Positions 3,844 to 10,826 of a stretch of DNA of 10,826 bases are shown piece after piece. The notes under the pieces are model-generated. The model was not told the origin of the DNA. It saw only the letters and a list, made by a program, of their open reading frames with translations, and ran no database searches. The translations under genes and the position numbers were made by a program. The stretch comes from CAZWEZ01 sp964632795 (GTDB taxonomy: Bacteria; Pseudomonadota; Alphaproteobacteria; Rhodospirillales; 2-02-FULL-58-16), in the NCBI GenBank assembly GCA_964632795.1, contig CAZWEZ010000115.1, forward strand, positions 1-10,826. The letters run 5' to 3'. How positions within the stretch are numbered: the stretch's first letter is position 1; every line of letters begins with the position of its first letter.

Positions 3844-6519
3844 TCAGGCGTTGGTCTCGGCCTCGACGCCGAGCGCCGCCTGGGCGGCGGCCAGCCGGGC
3901 GATGGGCACCCGATAGGGCGAACACGACACGTAATCGAGGCCGATCTCATGGCAGAAGTGGACCGAGTCCGGATCGCCGCCGTGCTCGCCGCAGATACCG
4001 ACCTCGAGGTCGGGGCGCACGGCGCGGCCGCGTTCGATGGCGATCCGCATCAGCTCGCCGACCCCTTCGCGGTCCAGCGTGACGAAGGGATCGACCTCCA
4101 GCAGGTCCTGTTCCAGATAGACCTGGATGAAGTTGCCGGCGTCGTCGCGCGACAGCCCGTAGGTGGTCTGGGTCAGGTCGTTGGTGCCGAGGCTGAAGAA
4201 CTCGGCGCGCTCGGCGATCCGGCCGGCCAGCAGGGCGGCGCGGGGCAGCTCGATCATGGTCCCGACCAGGTAGTGGACCTCGACCCCGGTCGCCTTCATC
4301 ACCTCCTTGGCGATCCGCCGCACCATGTCGGTGAGCACGTCGAGTTCCTTCTTGATGCCGATCAGCGGGATCATCACCTCGGCCTTCACCGATTTGCCCC
4401 CCTTGGTCAGCTCGCAGGCCGCCTCGAAGATGGCCCGGGCCTGCATCTCGTAGATCTCGGGATACGTGATGCCGAGCCGGCAGCCCCGGTGGCCGAGCAT
4501 CGGGTTGACCTCCTCGAGCTGCATCGCCCGGTTCCTGACCGTCGCCACGTCGGTGCCCGCGGCGGCCGCCACCTCGGCCATGTCCGCCTCGGTCTGGGGC
4601 AGGAACTCGTGGAGCGGCGGATCGAGGAGGCGGATGGTGACCGGCAGCCCGGCCATGATGTCGAACAGCTCGAGGAAGTCCTGGCGCTGGTAGGGCAGCA
4701 GCTTGTCAAGCGCGGCGCGGCGGTGCTCGACGTCCTTGGCGATGATCATCTCGCGCATGTGGATGATCCGCTCGGGGTCGAAGAACATGTGCTCGGTACG
4801 GCACAGACCGATGCCCTCGGCGCCGAAATTGCGCGCCATCTCGGCGTCGGCCGGGGTGTCGGCGTTGGCCCGCACCTCCATGGTGCGGATCTCGTCGACC
4901 CACTCCATCAGCTTGGCGAAGTCACCGGTCATCGCCGGCTGGATGGTCGGCACCTCGCCGATCATCACCTCGCCGGCGGCGCCGTCGATGGTGATCACGT
5001 CGCCTTCGCCAAGCACCGTCTCGCCGGCGGTGATGGTCTTGGCGGCGTAGTCCACCCGCAAATCCCCGGCCCCCGAAACGCAGGGCGTGCCCATGCCCCT
5101 GGCGACCACCGCGGCGTGGCTGGTCATTCCGCCCCGGGTGGTCAGGATGCCCTCGGCGGCGTGCATGCCTCCGATGTCCTCGGGCGAGGTCTCGATCCTG
5201 ACCAGGATCACCTTTTCGCCCCGTTCGGTCCATTTCTCGGCGTCCTCGGCGTTGAACACCATCCGTCCCGTGGCCGCTCCCGGCGAGGCCGGCAGCCCCT
5301 TGCCCAGCAGCTTGCGCTCGGCCTTGGGATCGAGCATCGGATGGAGCAAGTGGTCGAGCTGCGCCGGATCGATCCGGCGCACCGCCTCGGCCTTGTCGAT
5401 CAGGCCTTCGCCGACCATGTCGACGGCGATCTTGAAGGCCGCCTGTGAGGTTCGCTTGCCGGACCGGGTCTGGAGCATCCACAGCTTGCCCTGCTGGATG
5501 GTGAACTCCATGTCCTGCATGTCCGTGTAGTGGCGCTCCAGGGCCTGGCGTACCGAGAGCAGCTCGGAATAGATGACGGGCATGCTTTTCTCGAGCGATT
5601 CCAGGTCCGAATCGTTGGCCCGCTTCTCGGCCTCGGTCAGCGGCTGGGGGGTGCGGATGCCGGCGACCACGTCCTCGCCCTGGGCGTTGAACAGGAATTC
5701 GCCGTAATAAGCGTTGTCGCCGGTCGACGGGTTGCGGGTGAAGCAGACCCCGGTGGCGCAGTCCGCGCCCATGTTGCCGAACACCATCGCCTGGACGTTG
5801 ACCGCGGTGCCCCAGTCCTCGGGGATGGCGTGCAGCTTGCGGTAGGTGATCGCGCGCTTGGTCATCCAGCTCCCGAAGACGGCGCCGATCGACCCCCACA
5901 GTTGTTCCTGGGGGTCTTCGGGGAAGGGCTCGTCCAGCTCCTCGGCGACCTTGTCCTTGAACCGCTCGACCAAGACCTTCCAGTCCTCGGCGTCGAGCTC
6001 GGTATCCAGCTTCAGGCGGCGCTCCTCCTTACGCGCCTCCAGCAGTTCCTCGAAGTGGTAGCGATCGACCCCCAGCACGACGTCCGAATACATCTGGATG
6101 AAGCGGCGGTAGCTGTCGTAGGCGAAGCGCTCGTCGCCGCTGCCCTCGGCCAGGCCCTTCACGGTGTCGTCGTTGAGGCCCAAATTCAGCACGGTGTCCA
6201 TCATCCCGGGCATCGAGGCCCGGGCGCCCGAGCGCACCGACAGCAGCGTCGCCTTGGCGGGATCGCCGAAGCGCGCGCCCATGATCTTCTCGACCCCGGC
6301 CACCGCGGCGTCAACCTGGGCGGCCAGGTCGTCGGGGAAGACGCCGTCGTTCTCGGTGTAGTGGGTGCAGACCTCGGTGGTGATGGTGAAACCGGGGGGC
6401 ACGGCGATGCCGAGGCTGCTCATCTCGGCCAGGTTGGCGCCCTTGCCGCCGAGCAGATCGCGCATCTCGGCGCGGCCCTCGGCGCTGCCGCCGCCGAAAC
6501 CGTATACCCACTTGGTCAT
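3844..6519 (-). CDS. ppdK: Pyruvate, phosphate dikinase
   Basis: This 891-residue protein has full family length. It interconverts ATP, phosphate and pyruvate with AMP, pyrophosphate and PEP in the cytoplasm. The N-terminal nucleotide-binding domain begins KWVYGFGGG...LLGGKGANLAEM. The swivelling phosphohistidine domain has GGMTSHAAVVARGMGTP, with the catalytic histidine at residue 468. The C-terminal TIM-barrel PEP/pyruvate domain has ICGEHGGDP, with the conserved cysteine at residue 843, and ends SPYRVPIARLAAAQAALG. Both residues are close to His455 and Cys831 of the well-studied Clostridium symbiosum enzyme. The start is ATG 6519, which overlaps the glyS TGA as ATGA. GGGAGGAG just before it is a strong ribosome site inside the end of glyS. 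In many bacteria a serine/threonine-type regulatory protein controls the enzyme on the Thr next to the histidine; that Thr is present here, but no regulator gene is in the window. Confidence 0.97.
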   Translation of the reverse strand: MTKWVYGFGGGSAEGRAEMRDLLGGKGANLAEMSSLGIAVPPGFTITTEVCTHYTENDGVFPDDLAAQVDAAVAGVEKIMGARFGDPAKATLLSVRSGARASMPGMMDTVLNLGLNDDTVKGLAEGSGDERFAYDSYRRFIQMYSDVVLGVDRYHFEELLEARKEERRLKLDTELDAEDWKVLVERFKDKVAEELDEPFPEDPQEQLWGSIGAVFGSWMTKRAITYRKLHAIPEDWGTAVNVQAMVFGNMGADCATGVCFTRNPSTGDNAYYGEFLFNAQGEDVVAGIRTPQPLTEAEKRANDSDLESLEKSMPVIYSELLSVRQALERHYTDMQDMEFTIQQGKLWMLQTRSGKRTSQAAFKIAVDMVGEGLIDKAEAVRRIDPAQLDHLLHPMLDPKAERKLLGKGLPASPGAATGRMVFNAEDAEKWTERGEKVILVRIETSPEDIGGMHAAEGILTTRGGMTSHAAVVARGMGTPCVSGAGDLRVDYAAKTITAGETVLGEGDVITIDGAAGEVMIGEVPTIQPAMTGDFAKLMEWVDEIRTMEVRANADTPADAEMARNFGAEGIGLCRTEHMFFDPERIIHMREMIIAKDVEHRRAALDKLLPYQRQDFLELFDIMAGLPVTIRLLDPPLHEFLPQTEADMAEVAAAAGTDVATVRNRAMQLEEVNPMLGHRGCRLGITYPEIYEMQARAIFEAACELTKGGKSVKAEVMIPLIGIKKELDVLTDMVRRIAKEVMKATGVEVHYLVGTMIELPRAALLAGRIAERAEFFSLGTNDLTQTTYGLSRDDAGNFIQVYLEQDLLEVDPFVTLDREGVGELMRIAIERGRAVRPDLEVGICGEHGGDPDSVHFCHEIGLDYVSCSPYRVPIARLAAAQAALGVEAETNA

Positions 6520-8609
6520 CGCTCTCCTCCCTCGATTCGCGAGAAATCGGCCACCTGGTTCATGGTTTCCACGACGCAGGCCAACAGGCACAGGCGGTTC
6601 CGCCTGAGTTTATTGTCTTCCACGTTGACGGTCACCTCATCGAAGAACGTATCGACCGGCGACCTCAACCGGGCCAGCACCGCCATGGCGTCGGTGAAGT
6701 TTTCCTTTTCCAGCAGCGGCTCGCAGCCTCCCCGGACATCCTGTAACGCGTTCCACAACGCGACTTCAATATTTTTGGCCATTTCCGGCTCATATGCGGC
6801 GGGTTGGAACGTCGTGTCGTCCTTTTTCCCCTCGATGCGCACGATGTTGGCGGCGCGCCGGTAGGCGATCAGCAGGTTGGCTCCGTCGTCGGTGTCCAGG
6901 AACGCCTCCAGCGCCGCCACCCGGGCCAGCAGCCGTACCAGGTCGTCCTCGCCGCCCAATGCGAACACTGCGTCGATGTGGTCGTGGCGCACCCCTTGCC
7001 CCTTCAGGTGAACCTTGAGCCGGTCGGCGAAGAAGGACAGGAGATCGGTGCCGACCGCGCTCGGAAATGTCGTGGCGAGCGGAACCCGCAGTCCGTTCTC
7101 GACGATCAGGCGGATCACGCCCAGCGCCGCCCGGCGCAACGCGAACGGGTCCTTGGAGCCGGTCGGCTTCTCGTCGATCTCGAAGAAGGCGGCCAGGCTG
7201 TCGATCTTGTCGGCCAGGGCGACGGCGACGGAAACCGGCGCCGAGGGGCAGGTGTCGTTGGGGCCCTGGGGCGAATAGTGCTCGGCGATGGCCTCGCCCA
7301 CCACCTCCGCCTCGCCGTCGTGAAGCGCGTAGTAGCGGCCCATGACTCCTTGCAGTTCCGGGAACTCGCCGACCATCTCGGTGGACAGGTCGGCCTTGCA
7401 CAGCAGGGCGGCGCGTTCCGCCATACCGGGATCGGCGCCGGTGGATTCGGCCAATGTTCCGGCAAGCTTGACGACACGCGCGACCTTTTCCTCCACCGAT
7501 CCCAGCTTGGTGTGGAACACCCTGCCCTTCAGCGCCTCGACCCGGTCTTCCAGGGTCCGCTTGCGGTCCTGGTCCCAGAAGAACTTGGCGTCCGAGAGGC
7601 GGGCGCGGAGCACCCGTTCGTTGCCGGCGACGATCCTCTTGCCGCCGTCGTCGGCCTCGGTGTTAGCGACGACGATGAAGCGCGGTGCGAGGCCGCCGCT
7701 TTTATCCACCAACGAGAAGTATTTCTGGTGGTGGCGCATGGCGGTGCTCAAGACCTCGGGCGGCAGGTCCATGAAGGCGGCGTCGATGTCGCCCATCAGC
7801 ACCACCGGCCATTCGGCCAACCCGGTGACCTCTTTTAGCAACTCATCGTCCGGTTTAAGGGCCAGCTTGGCCTTCTTGGCCAGTTTCTTGGCATCGGCGA
7901 GAATCTTCGCCCGCCGCTCGGCCGCGTCCAGCATCACCTTGGCCCCGAGCAGCTTGGCCTTGTAGTCGGCGAAGTCCTTGACCTTGAACGGCCTCGGCGC
8001 ATGGAAGCGGTGACCGAGGGTGGTGTTCGTGAATGGAATAACGATCTGAGTTTCCTCGGGGATTGTTGAAGCAAATCCGATCTCGCCAGGAACCGCTTTC
8101 CCATCGAAAACGCATAAAAACCCATGCAAGGGACGGACCCAACGAACAGCGGTATTTCGCCAGCGCATCGACTTGGGCCACGAAAACGCATAGACCAAAT
8201 CCGGGAGTTTATCCTTCAAAACTTCCACGGTTGGCCGCCCTTTCCGCTGAATGACGGCGAACCACGCCGGCCCCTTCGGGGTTTCCCGCTGTTCGCATTG
8301 TTCGATACTTTGGAAACCGACTCCTTTAAGGAATCCTTGTATTGCCTCTTCAGGTGCGCCTACACGAGGTCCTTTTCGTTCGCTCTCGATATCGGGCTGA
8401 CTAGTGGGAATGTTCCGTGCGACCGCAACTAGACGACGAGGTGTTACGAATGTGTCCACATCATCGTCACTGACCAAATAGTTTTCCAGATTTCCCAGTT
8501 TCTCTTTATCTAAGAGTTCGATAAAGGATTCCAATAGTCGATCAGCAGCATCGGCCTGCATGCGCGCCGGGATCTCCTCCGAGAGCAGTTCGAGCAGCAG
8601 TTCGGGCAT
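6516..8609 (-). CDS. glyS: Glycyl-tRNA synthetase beta subunit
   Basis: This 697-residue protein is the beta chain of the bacterial alpha2beta2 glycyl-tRNA synthetase and contacts tRNA-Gly, while the alpha chain activates glycine. Family hallmarks are the start MPELLLELLSEEIPARMQ, FVTPRRL near 52-58, ERKGPRVGAPEEAIQGFLKG near 77-96, WPKSMRW near 144-150, and KPTGSKDPFALRRAALG in the HD-like region near 481-497. A DALR-type anticodon-binding domain forms the C-terminus. The ATG at 8609 lies three bases after the glyQ stop, and the TGA overlaps the ppdK ATG. The interval 8020-8545 is much lower in GC than the rest and uses codons rare elsewhere in the window (CTA, GTA, ACA and TTA-like choices), yet the frame and conserved motifs are intact. 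Confidence 0.97.
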   Translation of the reverse strand: MPELLLELLSEEIPARMQADAADRLLESFIELLDKEKLGNLENYLVSDDDVDTFVTPRRLVAVARNIPTSQPDIESERKGPRVGAPEEAIQGFLKGVGFQSIEQCEQRETPKGPAWFAVIQRKGRPTVEVLKDKLPDLVYAFSWPKSMRWRNTAVRWVRPLHGFLCVFDGKAVPGEIGFASTIPEETQIVIPFTNTTLGHRFHAPRPFKVKDFADYKAKLLGAKVMLDAAERRAKILADAKKLAKKAKLALKPDDELLKEVTGLAEWPVVLMGDIDAAFMDLPPEVLSTAMRHHQKYFSLVDKSGGLAPRFIVVANTEADDGGKRIVAGNERVLRARLSDAKFFWDQDRKRTLEDRVEALKGRVFHTKLGSVEEKVARVVKLAGTLAESTGADPGMAERAALLCKADLSTEMVGEFPELQGVMGRYYALHDGEAEVVGEAIAEHYSPQGPNDTCPSAPVSVAVALADKIDSLAAFFEIDEKPTGSKDPFALRRAALGVIRLIVENGLRVPLATTFPSAVGTDLLSFFADRLKVHLKGQGVRHDHIDAVFALGGEDDLVRLLARVAALEAFLDTDDGANLLIAYRRAANIVRIEGKKDDTTFQPAAYEPEMAKNIEVALWNALQDVRGGCEPLLEKENFTDAMAVLARLRSPVDTFFDEVTVNVEDNKLRRNRLCLLACVVETMNQVADFSRIEGGER
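8020..8545 (-). other. Low-GC block inside glyS
   Basis: Hand counts for 8041-8520 give roughly 50% GC, against about 70-75% in sampled lines such as 7201-7260 and 8641-8700. The block corresponds to residues about 22-197. For example, DTFVTPRRLV is encoded with ACA, GTA, ACA, CCT, CGT, CGT, CTA and GTT, where the rest of the window would use GC-ending codons. No frameshift or stop occurs. The edges are approximate. Confidence 0.6.
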
Positions 8610-8612
8610 CGC

Positions 8613-9488
8613 TCAGCCCTCGTCCTGGGAGCGCAGCCAGGCCTCGCAGCAGCCCTTGGCCAACTCGCGCACCCGGGCGATGAGGGCCGGGCGTTCGGTG
8701 GCGCTGACCACGCCGCGCGCATCCAGCATGTTGAACAGGTGGCTGGCCTTGAGGCACTTCTCGTAGGCCGGCAGGGCCAGCGGCCGGTCGAGGTCCAGGA
8801 GCGCCTTGCACTCGCTCTCGGCGTCCTCGAAATGGCGTTTGAGGATTTGGGTGTCGGCGTGCTCGAAGTTATAGGCTGAGAACTCCTGCTCGTTCCGCAG
8901 GAACACGTCGCCGTAGGTCACTCCGGCGCCGTTCCAGTCGAGGTCGAAGACATTATCGACCCCCTGGATGAACATCGCCAGGCGTTCCAGGCCATACGTC
9001 AGTTCCAGCGACACCGGATCGCACTCGATGCCGCCGACCTGCTGGAAATACGTGAACTGGGTCACCTCCATGCCGTCGACCCAGACCTCCCAGCCGAGCC
9101 CCGAGGCGCCCAGCGTCGGGCTCTCCCAGTCGTCCTCGACGAAGCGGATGTCGTGGCGCCCGGGATCGATGCCGAGGTGATAGAGGCTCCTCAGGTAGAG
9201 GTCCTGGGAGTCCTCGGGCGACGGCTTGAGCAGGACCTGGAACTGGTAGTAGTGCTGGAGCCGGTTGGGGTTGTCGCCGTAGCGGCCGTCGGTCGGCCGC
9301 CGCGAGGGCTGGACGTAGGCCGCCTTCCACGGCTGTTTGCCCAGCGAGCGCAAGGCCGTCGCCGGGTGGAAGGTGCCGGCGCCGATCTCCATGTCGTAGG
9401 GTTGCAGGATCACGCAGCCGTACTCCGCCCAGAATTTCTGCAGGTCCATGATCAGCGATTGGAACGAGGGGGGCTTGCCGGCCGCCAT
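8613..9488 (-). CDS. glyQ: Glycyl-tRNA synthetase alpha subunit
   Basis: This 291-residue protein is the class II catalytic chain that activates glycine with ATP. It has the usual start FQSLIMDLQKFWAEYGCVIL, then GAGTFHPATALRSLG (36-50), the motif 2 region AYVQPSRRPTDGRYGDNPNR (58-77) followed by LQHYYQFQV, and motif 3 GLERLAMF (166-173). The ATG at 9488 is chosen, with GGGGTGAG upstream as ribosome site. An in-frame GTG at 9497 would add three residues and would overlap the preceding gene's stop as GTGA, so it remains possible. The frame stays open far upstream, but that part is the shadow of the small zinc-ribbon gene. glyS follows after three bases. Confidence 0.97.
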   Translation of the reverse strand: MAAGKPPSFQSLIMDLQKFWAEYGCVILQPYDMEIGAGTFHPATALRSLGKQPWKAAYVQPSRRPTDGRYGDNPNRLQHYYQFQVLLKPSPEDSQDLYLRSLYHLGIDPGRHDIRFVEDDWESPTLGASGLGWEVWVDGMEVTQFTYFQQVGGIECDPVSLELTYGLERLAMFIQGVDNVFDLDWNGAGVTYGDVFLRNEQEFSAYNFEHADTQILKRHFEDAESECKALLDLDRPLALPAYEKCLKASHLFNMLDARGVVSATERPALIARVRELAKGCCEAWLRSQDEG

Positions 9489-9493
9489 GGCGC

Positions 9494-9775
9494 TCACCCC
9501 GGATAGGGGCAATCGGCGCGGCCGCAGCTGGTCATCCCGTGACCGGTAACGAAGACCCCGCAGACCCGGCACTTGACCATGTCCTCGGTCTCGGCGTCCA
9601 ACGCCGCCGATTGCGGCGGCGGGGCGGGGCGCGCCCGGCCGTCGGTGGTCTTCATCCGGCTCTGGGCCGCGAGCTCGCGCTGCTTCTGCACCCGGCCGAC
9701 CCACTTGAAGCCCTGCCAGACGACGATGACGACGATGACGGTGAATAGGATCTTGGACAGGCTGAGGCCTAACAT
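9494..9775 (-). CDS. Small membrane-anchored zinc-ribbon protein of unknown function
   Basis: This is a 93-residue protein. Residues 5-22 (SLSKILFTVIVVIVVWQG) form one N-terminal membrane span. A basic, then Pro/Ala-rich linker (about 24-60) follows. The C-terminus carries four cysteines at 69, 72, 84 and 89 (KCRVCGVFV, then SCGRADCPYPG), arranged as a zinc ribbon. The layout recalls small proteobacterial proteins of the PP0621 type, which also end in a CxxCG motif, but I cannot confirm membership. The stop lies six bases before the glyQ ATG and overlaps the alternative GTG. The start has no good Shine-Dalgarno sequence, yet codon bias and the clear domain layout support a real gene. A role in membrane-protein handling or metal binding would be a guess. 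Confidence 0.8.
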   Translation of the reverse strand: MLGLSLSKILFTVIVVIVVWQGFKWVGRVQKQRELAAQSRMKTTDGRARPAPPPQSAALDAETEDMVKCRVCGVFVTGHGMTSCGRADCPYPG

Positions 9776-9816
9776 GAGGAACTTTTAAGGGTCGGTGGAG
9801 AGGCGGTCAAGCGGGC

Positions 9817-10677
9817 TCACAAACCGAAGCGGTTCCACCACAGCCGTTCCCCGATCGCCGCCAACGCGCCGGCGGTCCACTCGAAGGCATCCCCGGCCCC
9901 CTGCCCGGCCAGCCCGCCGCGGCGCCGCCACCAGGACGGGCGGGCGCCGACCAGGCGCAGCTTGACCCGCTCGCCGAAGCGCCGGCGCATCACCGAGCGC
10001 AAATCGCCGATGCCGTCGATCAGGCCCAGCTCCAGGGCCTGGCGGCCGCTCCAGAAGGCGCCGCTGAACAACACCTTCTCGTCCGCCTTCAGCCGCCCGG
10101 CGCGGCGTTGGCGGACGTGCTCGCGGAAGTTCTCGTGGACGTCCTTCTGGATCTCCTCGAGGCGCTTGACGTCGGCCGCCTTCTCTTCGAGGAACGGGTC
10201 CAGCATCCCCTTGTGCTCGCCCGCCGCATGCAGGCGGCGCTCGATGCCGAGGCGCTCGAGCAGGGCCGGGAACCCGAAGCCGGAGTAGATCACCCCGATC
10301 GAGCCGATGATGGAGTTGGCGTCGGCATGGATCTCGTCGCCGGCGCAGGCCAGCCAGTAGCCGCCCGAGGCCGCCACGTCCTCGGCGAAGGCGTAGACCG
10401 GGACCGCGTTCTCCTCGGCCAGGGCGCGGATGCGCCTGGCGATCAGCGACGCCTGGACCGCCGAGCCGCCCGGCGAGTTGATGGCCAGGGCCACCGCCTC
10501 GAGGTTGGAAAGCTTGAACGCCCGCTCGATGGCGCGGGCCTGGGTGTGCAGGCTCAGCCCCCGGCGCAGGGGACCCACATGGCCGATCACCCCGGACAGT
10601 CGGAGCACCGCCACCACCGGGGGCGGGTCGCGGAACCGCTCGAACGGCAACAGGGCCAGCAGCGAACGGAAATTCAT
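9817..10677 (-). CDS. S49 family peptidase (SppA/SohB-like)
   Basis: This 286-residue serine-lysine protease belongs to the signal peptide peptidase family, which degrades cleaved signal peptides and membrane-protein fragments. The pattern AVALAINSPGGSAVQASLIA (61-80) is the oxyanion region. The nucleophile is Ser104 in AEDVAASGGYW, and the general base is Lys156 in GEHKGMLDPF. Their spacing of 52 residues fits the short, single-domain S49 enzymes. HADANSIIGSIGVI (117-130) is also typical. There is no obvious hydrophobic N-terminal anchor: the start MNFRSLLALLPFERF is only weakly hydrophobic, so a cytoplasmic or peripheral membrane location is likely. The ATG at 10677 has only a weak ribosome site. 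The gene is the first of the leftward cluster, 41 bases before the zinc-ribbon gene. An unusual palindrome lies upstream. Confidence 0.92.
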   Translation of the reverse strand: MNFRSLLALLPFERFRDPPPVVAVLRLSGVIGHVGPLRRGLSLHTQARAIERAFKLSNLEAVALAINSPGGSAVQASLIARRIRALAEENAVPVYAFAEDVAASGGYWLACAGDEIHADANSIIGSIGVIYSGFGFPALLERLGIERRLHAAGEHKGMLDPFLEEKAADVKRLEEIQKDVHENFREHVRQRRAGRLKADEKVLFSGAFWSGRQALELGLIDGIGDLRSVMRRRFGERVKLRLVGARPSWWRRRGGLAGQGAGDAFEWTAGALAAIGERLWWNRFGL

Positions 10678-10710
10678 GGCGTCAGTGTACTTCCAAATAA
10701 AGGCGACAGC

Positions 10711-10756
10711 GAGTTGAATGGAACGAATTTAATGGTGACTGAGTTTAATGGTGACT
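10711..10756 (+). repeat. Tandem 16-bp repeats upstream of the S49 peptidase gene
   Basis: GAGTTTAATGGTGACT (10741-10756) and GAATTTAATGGTGACT (10725-10740) differ at one base. A degenerate third unit, GAGTTGAATGGAAC, lies at 10711-10724. The last unit leads into the palindrome. Confidence 0.7.
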
Positions 10757-10807
10757 GTATATAGTTTTTTTAAAAAACTATATACAGTCACCATTAAACT
10801 CAGTCAC
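10735..10807. repeat. 73-bp near-perfect AT-rich palindrome
   Basis: Thirty-six bases (10735-10770) are the exact reverse complement of 10772-10807 around one unpaired T at 10771. The centre is six Ts, T, six As, flanked by CTATATACAGTCACCATTAA on the right. It lies 58 bases upstream of the S49 peptidase start codon. The T-run is inside the stem, so it is not an ordinary terminator. A TTGACG that could serve as a leftward -35 box lies just outside (10815-10810), with no -10 at a proper distance. The palindrome is much more AT-rich than its surroundings, suggesting an inserted element such as a REP-like or MITE-like repeat. Confidence 0.8.
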
Positions 10808-10826
10808 AACGTCAAGCCGGCGCCTT

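Noticed and set aside
3949..5448. 499-codon rightward open frame opposite ppdK
   Set aside because: It is low in lysine, rich in His/Gly/Asp/Leu repeats and without domain motifs. The minus strand encodes full-length pyruvate phosphate dikinase.
5530..6864. 444-codon rightward frame opposite the ppdK start and the glyS end
   Set aside because: Crosses two confidently called genes on the other strand and shows only shadow-type composition.
6804..7838. 344-codon rightward frame opposite glyS
   Set aside because: Antisense shadow; no family motif, while the glyS protein is intact over the same bases.
9600..9630. GCCGCC...GGCGGC inverted repeat near the end of the zinc-ribbon gene
   Set aside because: Lies in the coding sequence for the Pro/Ala-rich linker and is explained by GC-rich codons; no T-run follows.
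10108..10764. Rightward frame opposite the S49 peptidase, ending in the palindrome
   Set aside because: Composition of a shadow frame. Its end in the AT-rich repeat is chance.
10765..10777. T-run/A-run at the palindrome centre as an intrinsic terminator
   Set aside because: The Ts pair with the As within the stem instead of following a GC-rich hairpin, so it does not fit a Rho-independent terminator.

Overview
The window is GC-rich, densely coded chromosomal DNA. Protein content and gene order suggest an alphaproteobacterium, most likely a Rhodospirillales-type organism: two-subunit glycyl-tRNA synthetase directly followed by pyruvate phosphate dikinase, a GcvT-like YgfZ protein, an S49 peptidase and a family 9 glycosyltransferase. 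The taxonomic call is an inference from gene content; no rRNA or other marker is present.

Left part (1-1950): the 5' end of a family 9 glycosyltransferase (heptosyltransferase type) runs leftward off the window. It diverges from a rightward pair, ygfZ and a class I SAM methyltransferase, joined by a one-base stop/start overlap. The divergent gap carries a good sigma70-type promoter for the glycosyltransferase, a 14-bp direct repeat at 20-bp spacing, a probable ygfZ promoter and a strong leader hairpin.

Middle part (1951-3410): a rightward gene for a membrane-anchored Sel1-repeat protein lies between two copies of one palindromic, MITE-like element (263 bp and 101 bp). The short copy looks like the long one after loss of 162 bp between 9-bp direct repeats. 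The arms match perfectly within each copy but differ between copies at four positions, every change being compensated. The short copy forms the 3' end of the neighbouring HIT gene and supplies its last five codons and stop.

Right part (3392-10677): six leftward genes in the order sppA-like S49 peptidase, small membrane-anchored zinc-ribbon protein, glyQ, glyS, ppdK, HIT protein. From the zinc-ribbon gene to ppdK the junctions overlap or are only a few bases long, so these genes are probably cotranscribed and partly translationally coupled. They cover glycine charging of tRNA, pyruvate/PEP interconversion and nucleotide hydrolysis. glyS holds a block of about 520 bp with much lower GC and different codon use, although the protein stays intact. 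Upstream of sppA is an AT-rich 73-bp near-perfect palindrome with tandem 16-bp repeats.

No rRNA, tRNA, CRISPR array or transposase gene was seen. The most unusual material is the palindromic element pair with its effect on the HIT gene, the composition break inside glyS, and the palindrome before sppA. I did not find a clear new multi-gene defence or biosynthetic system.
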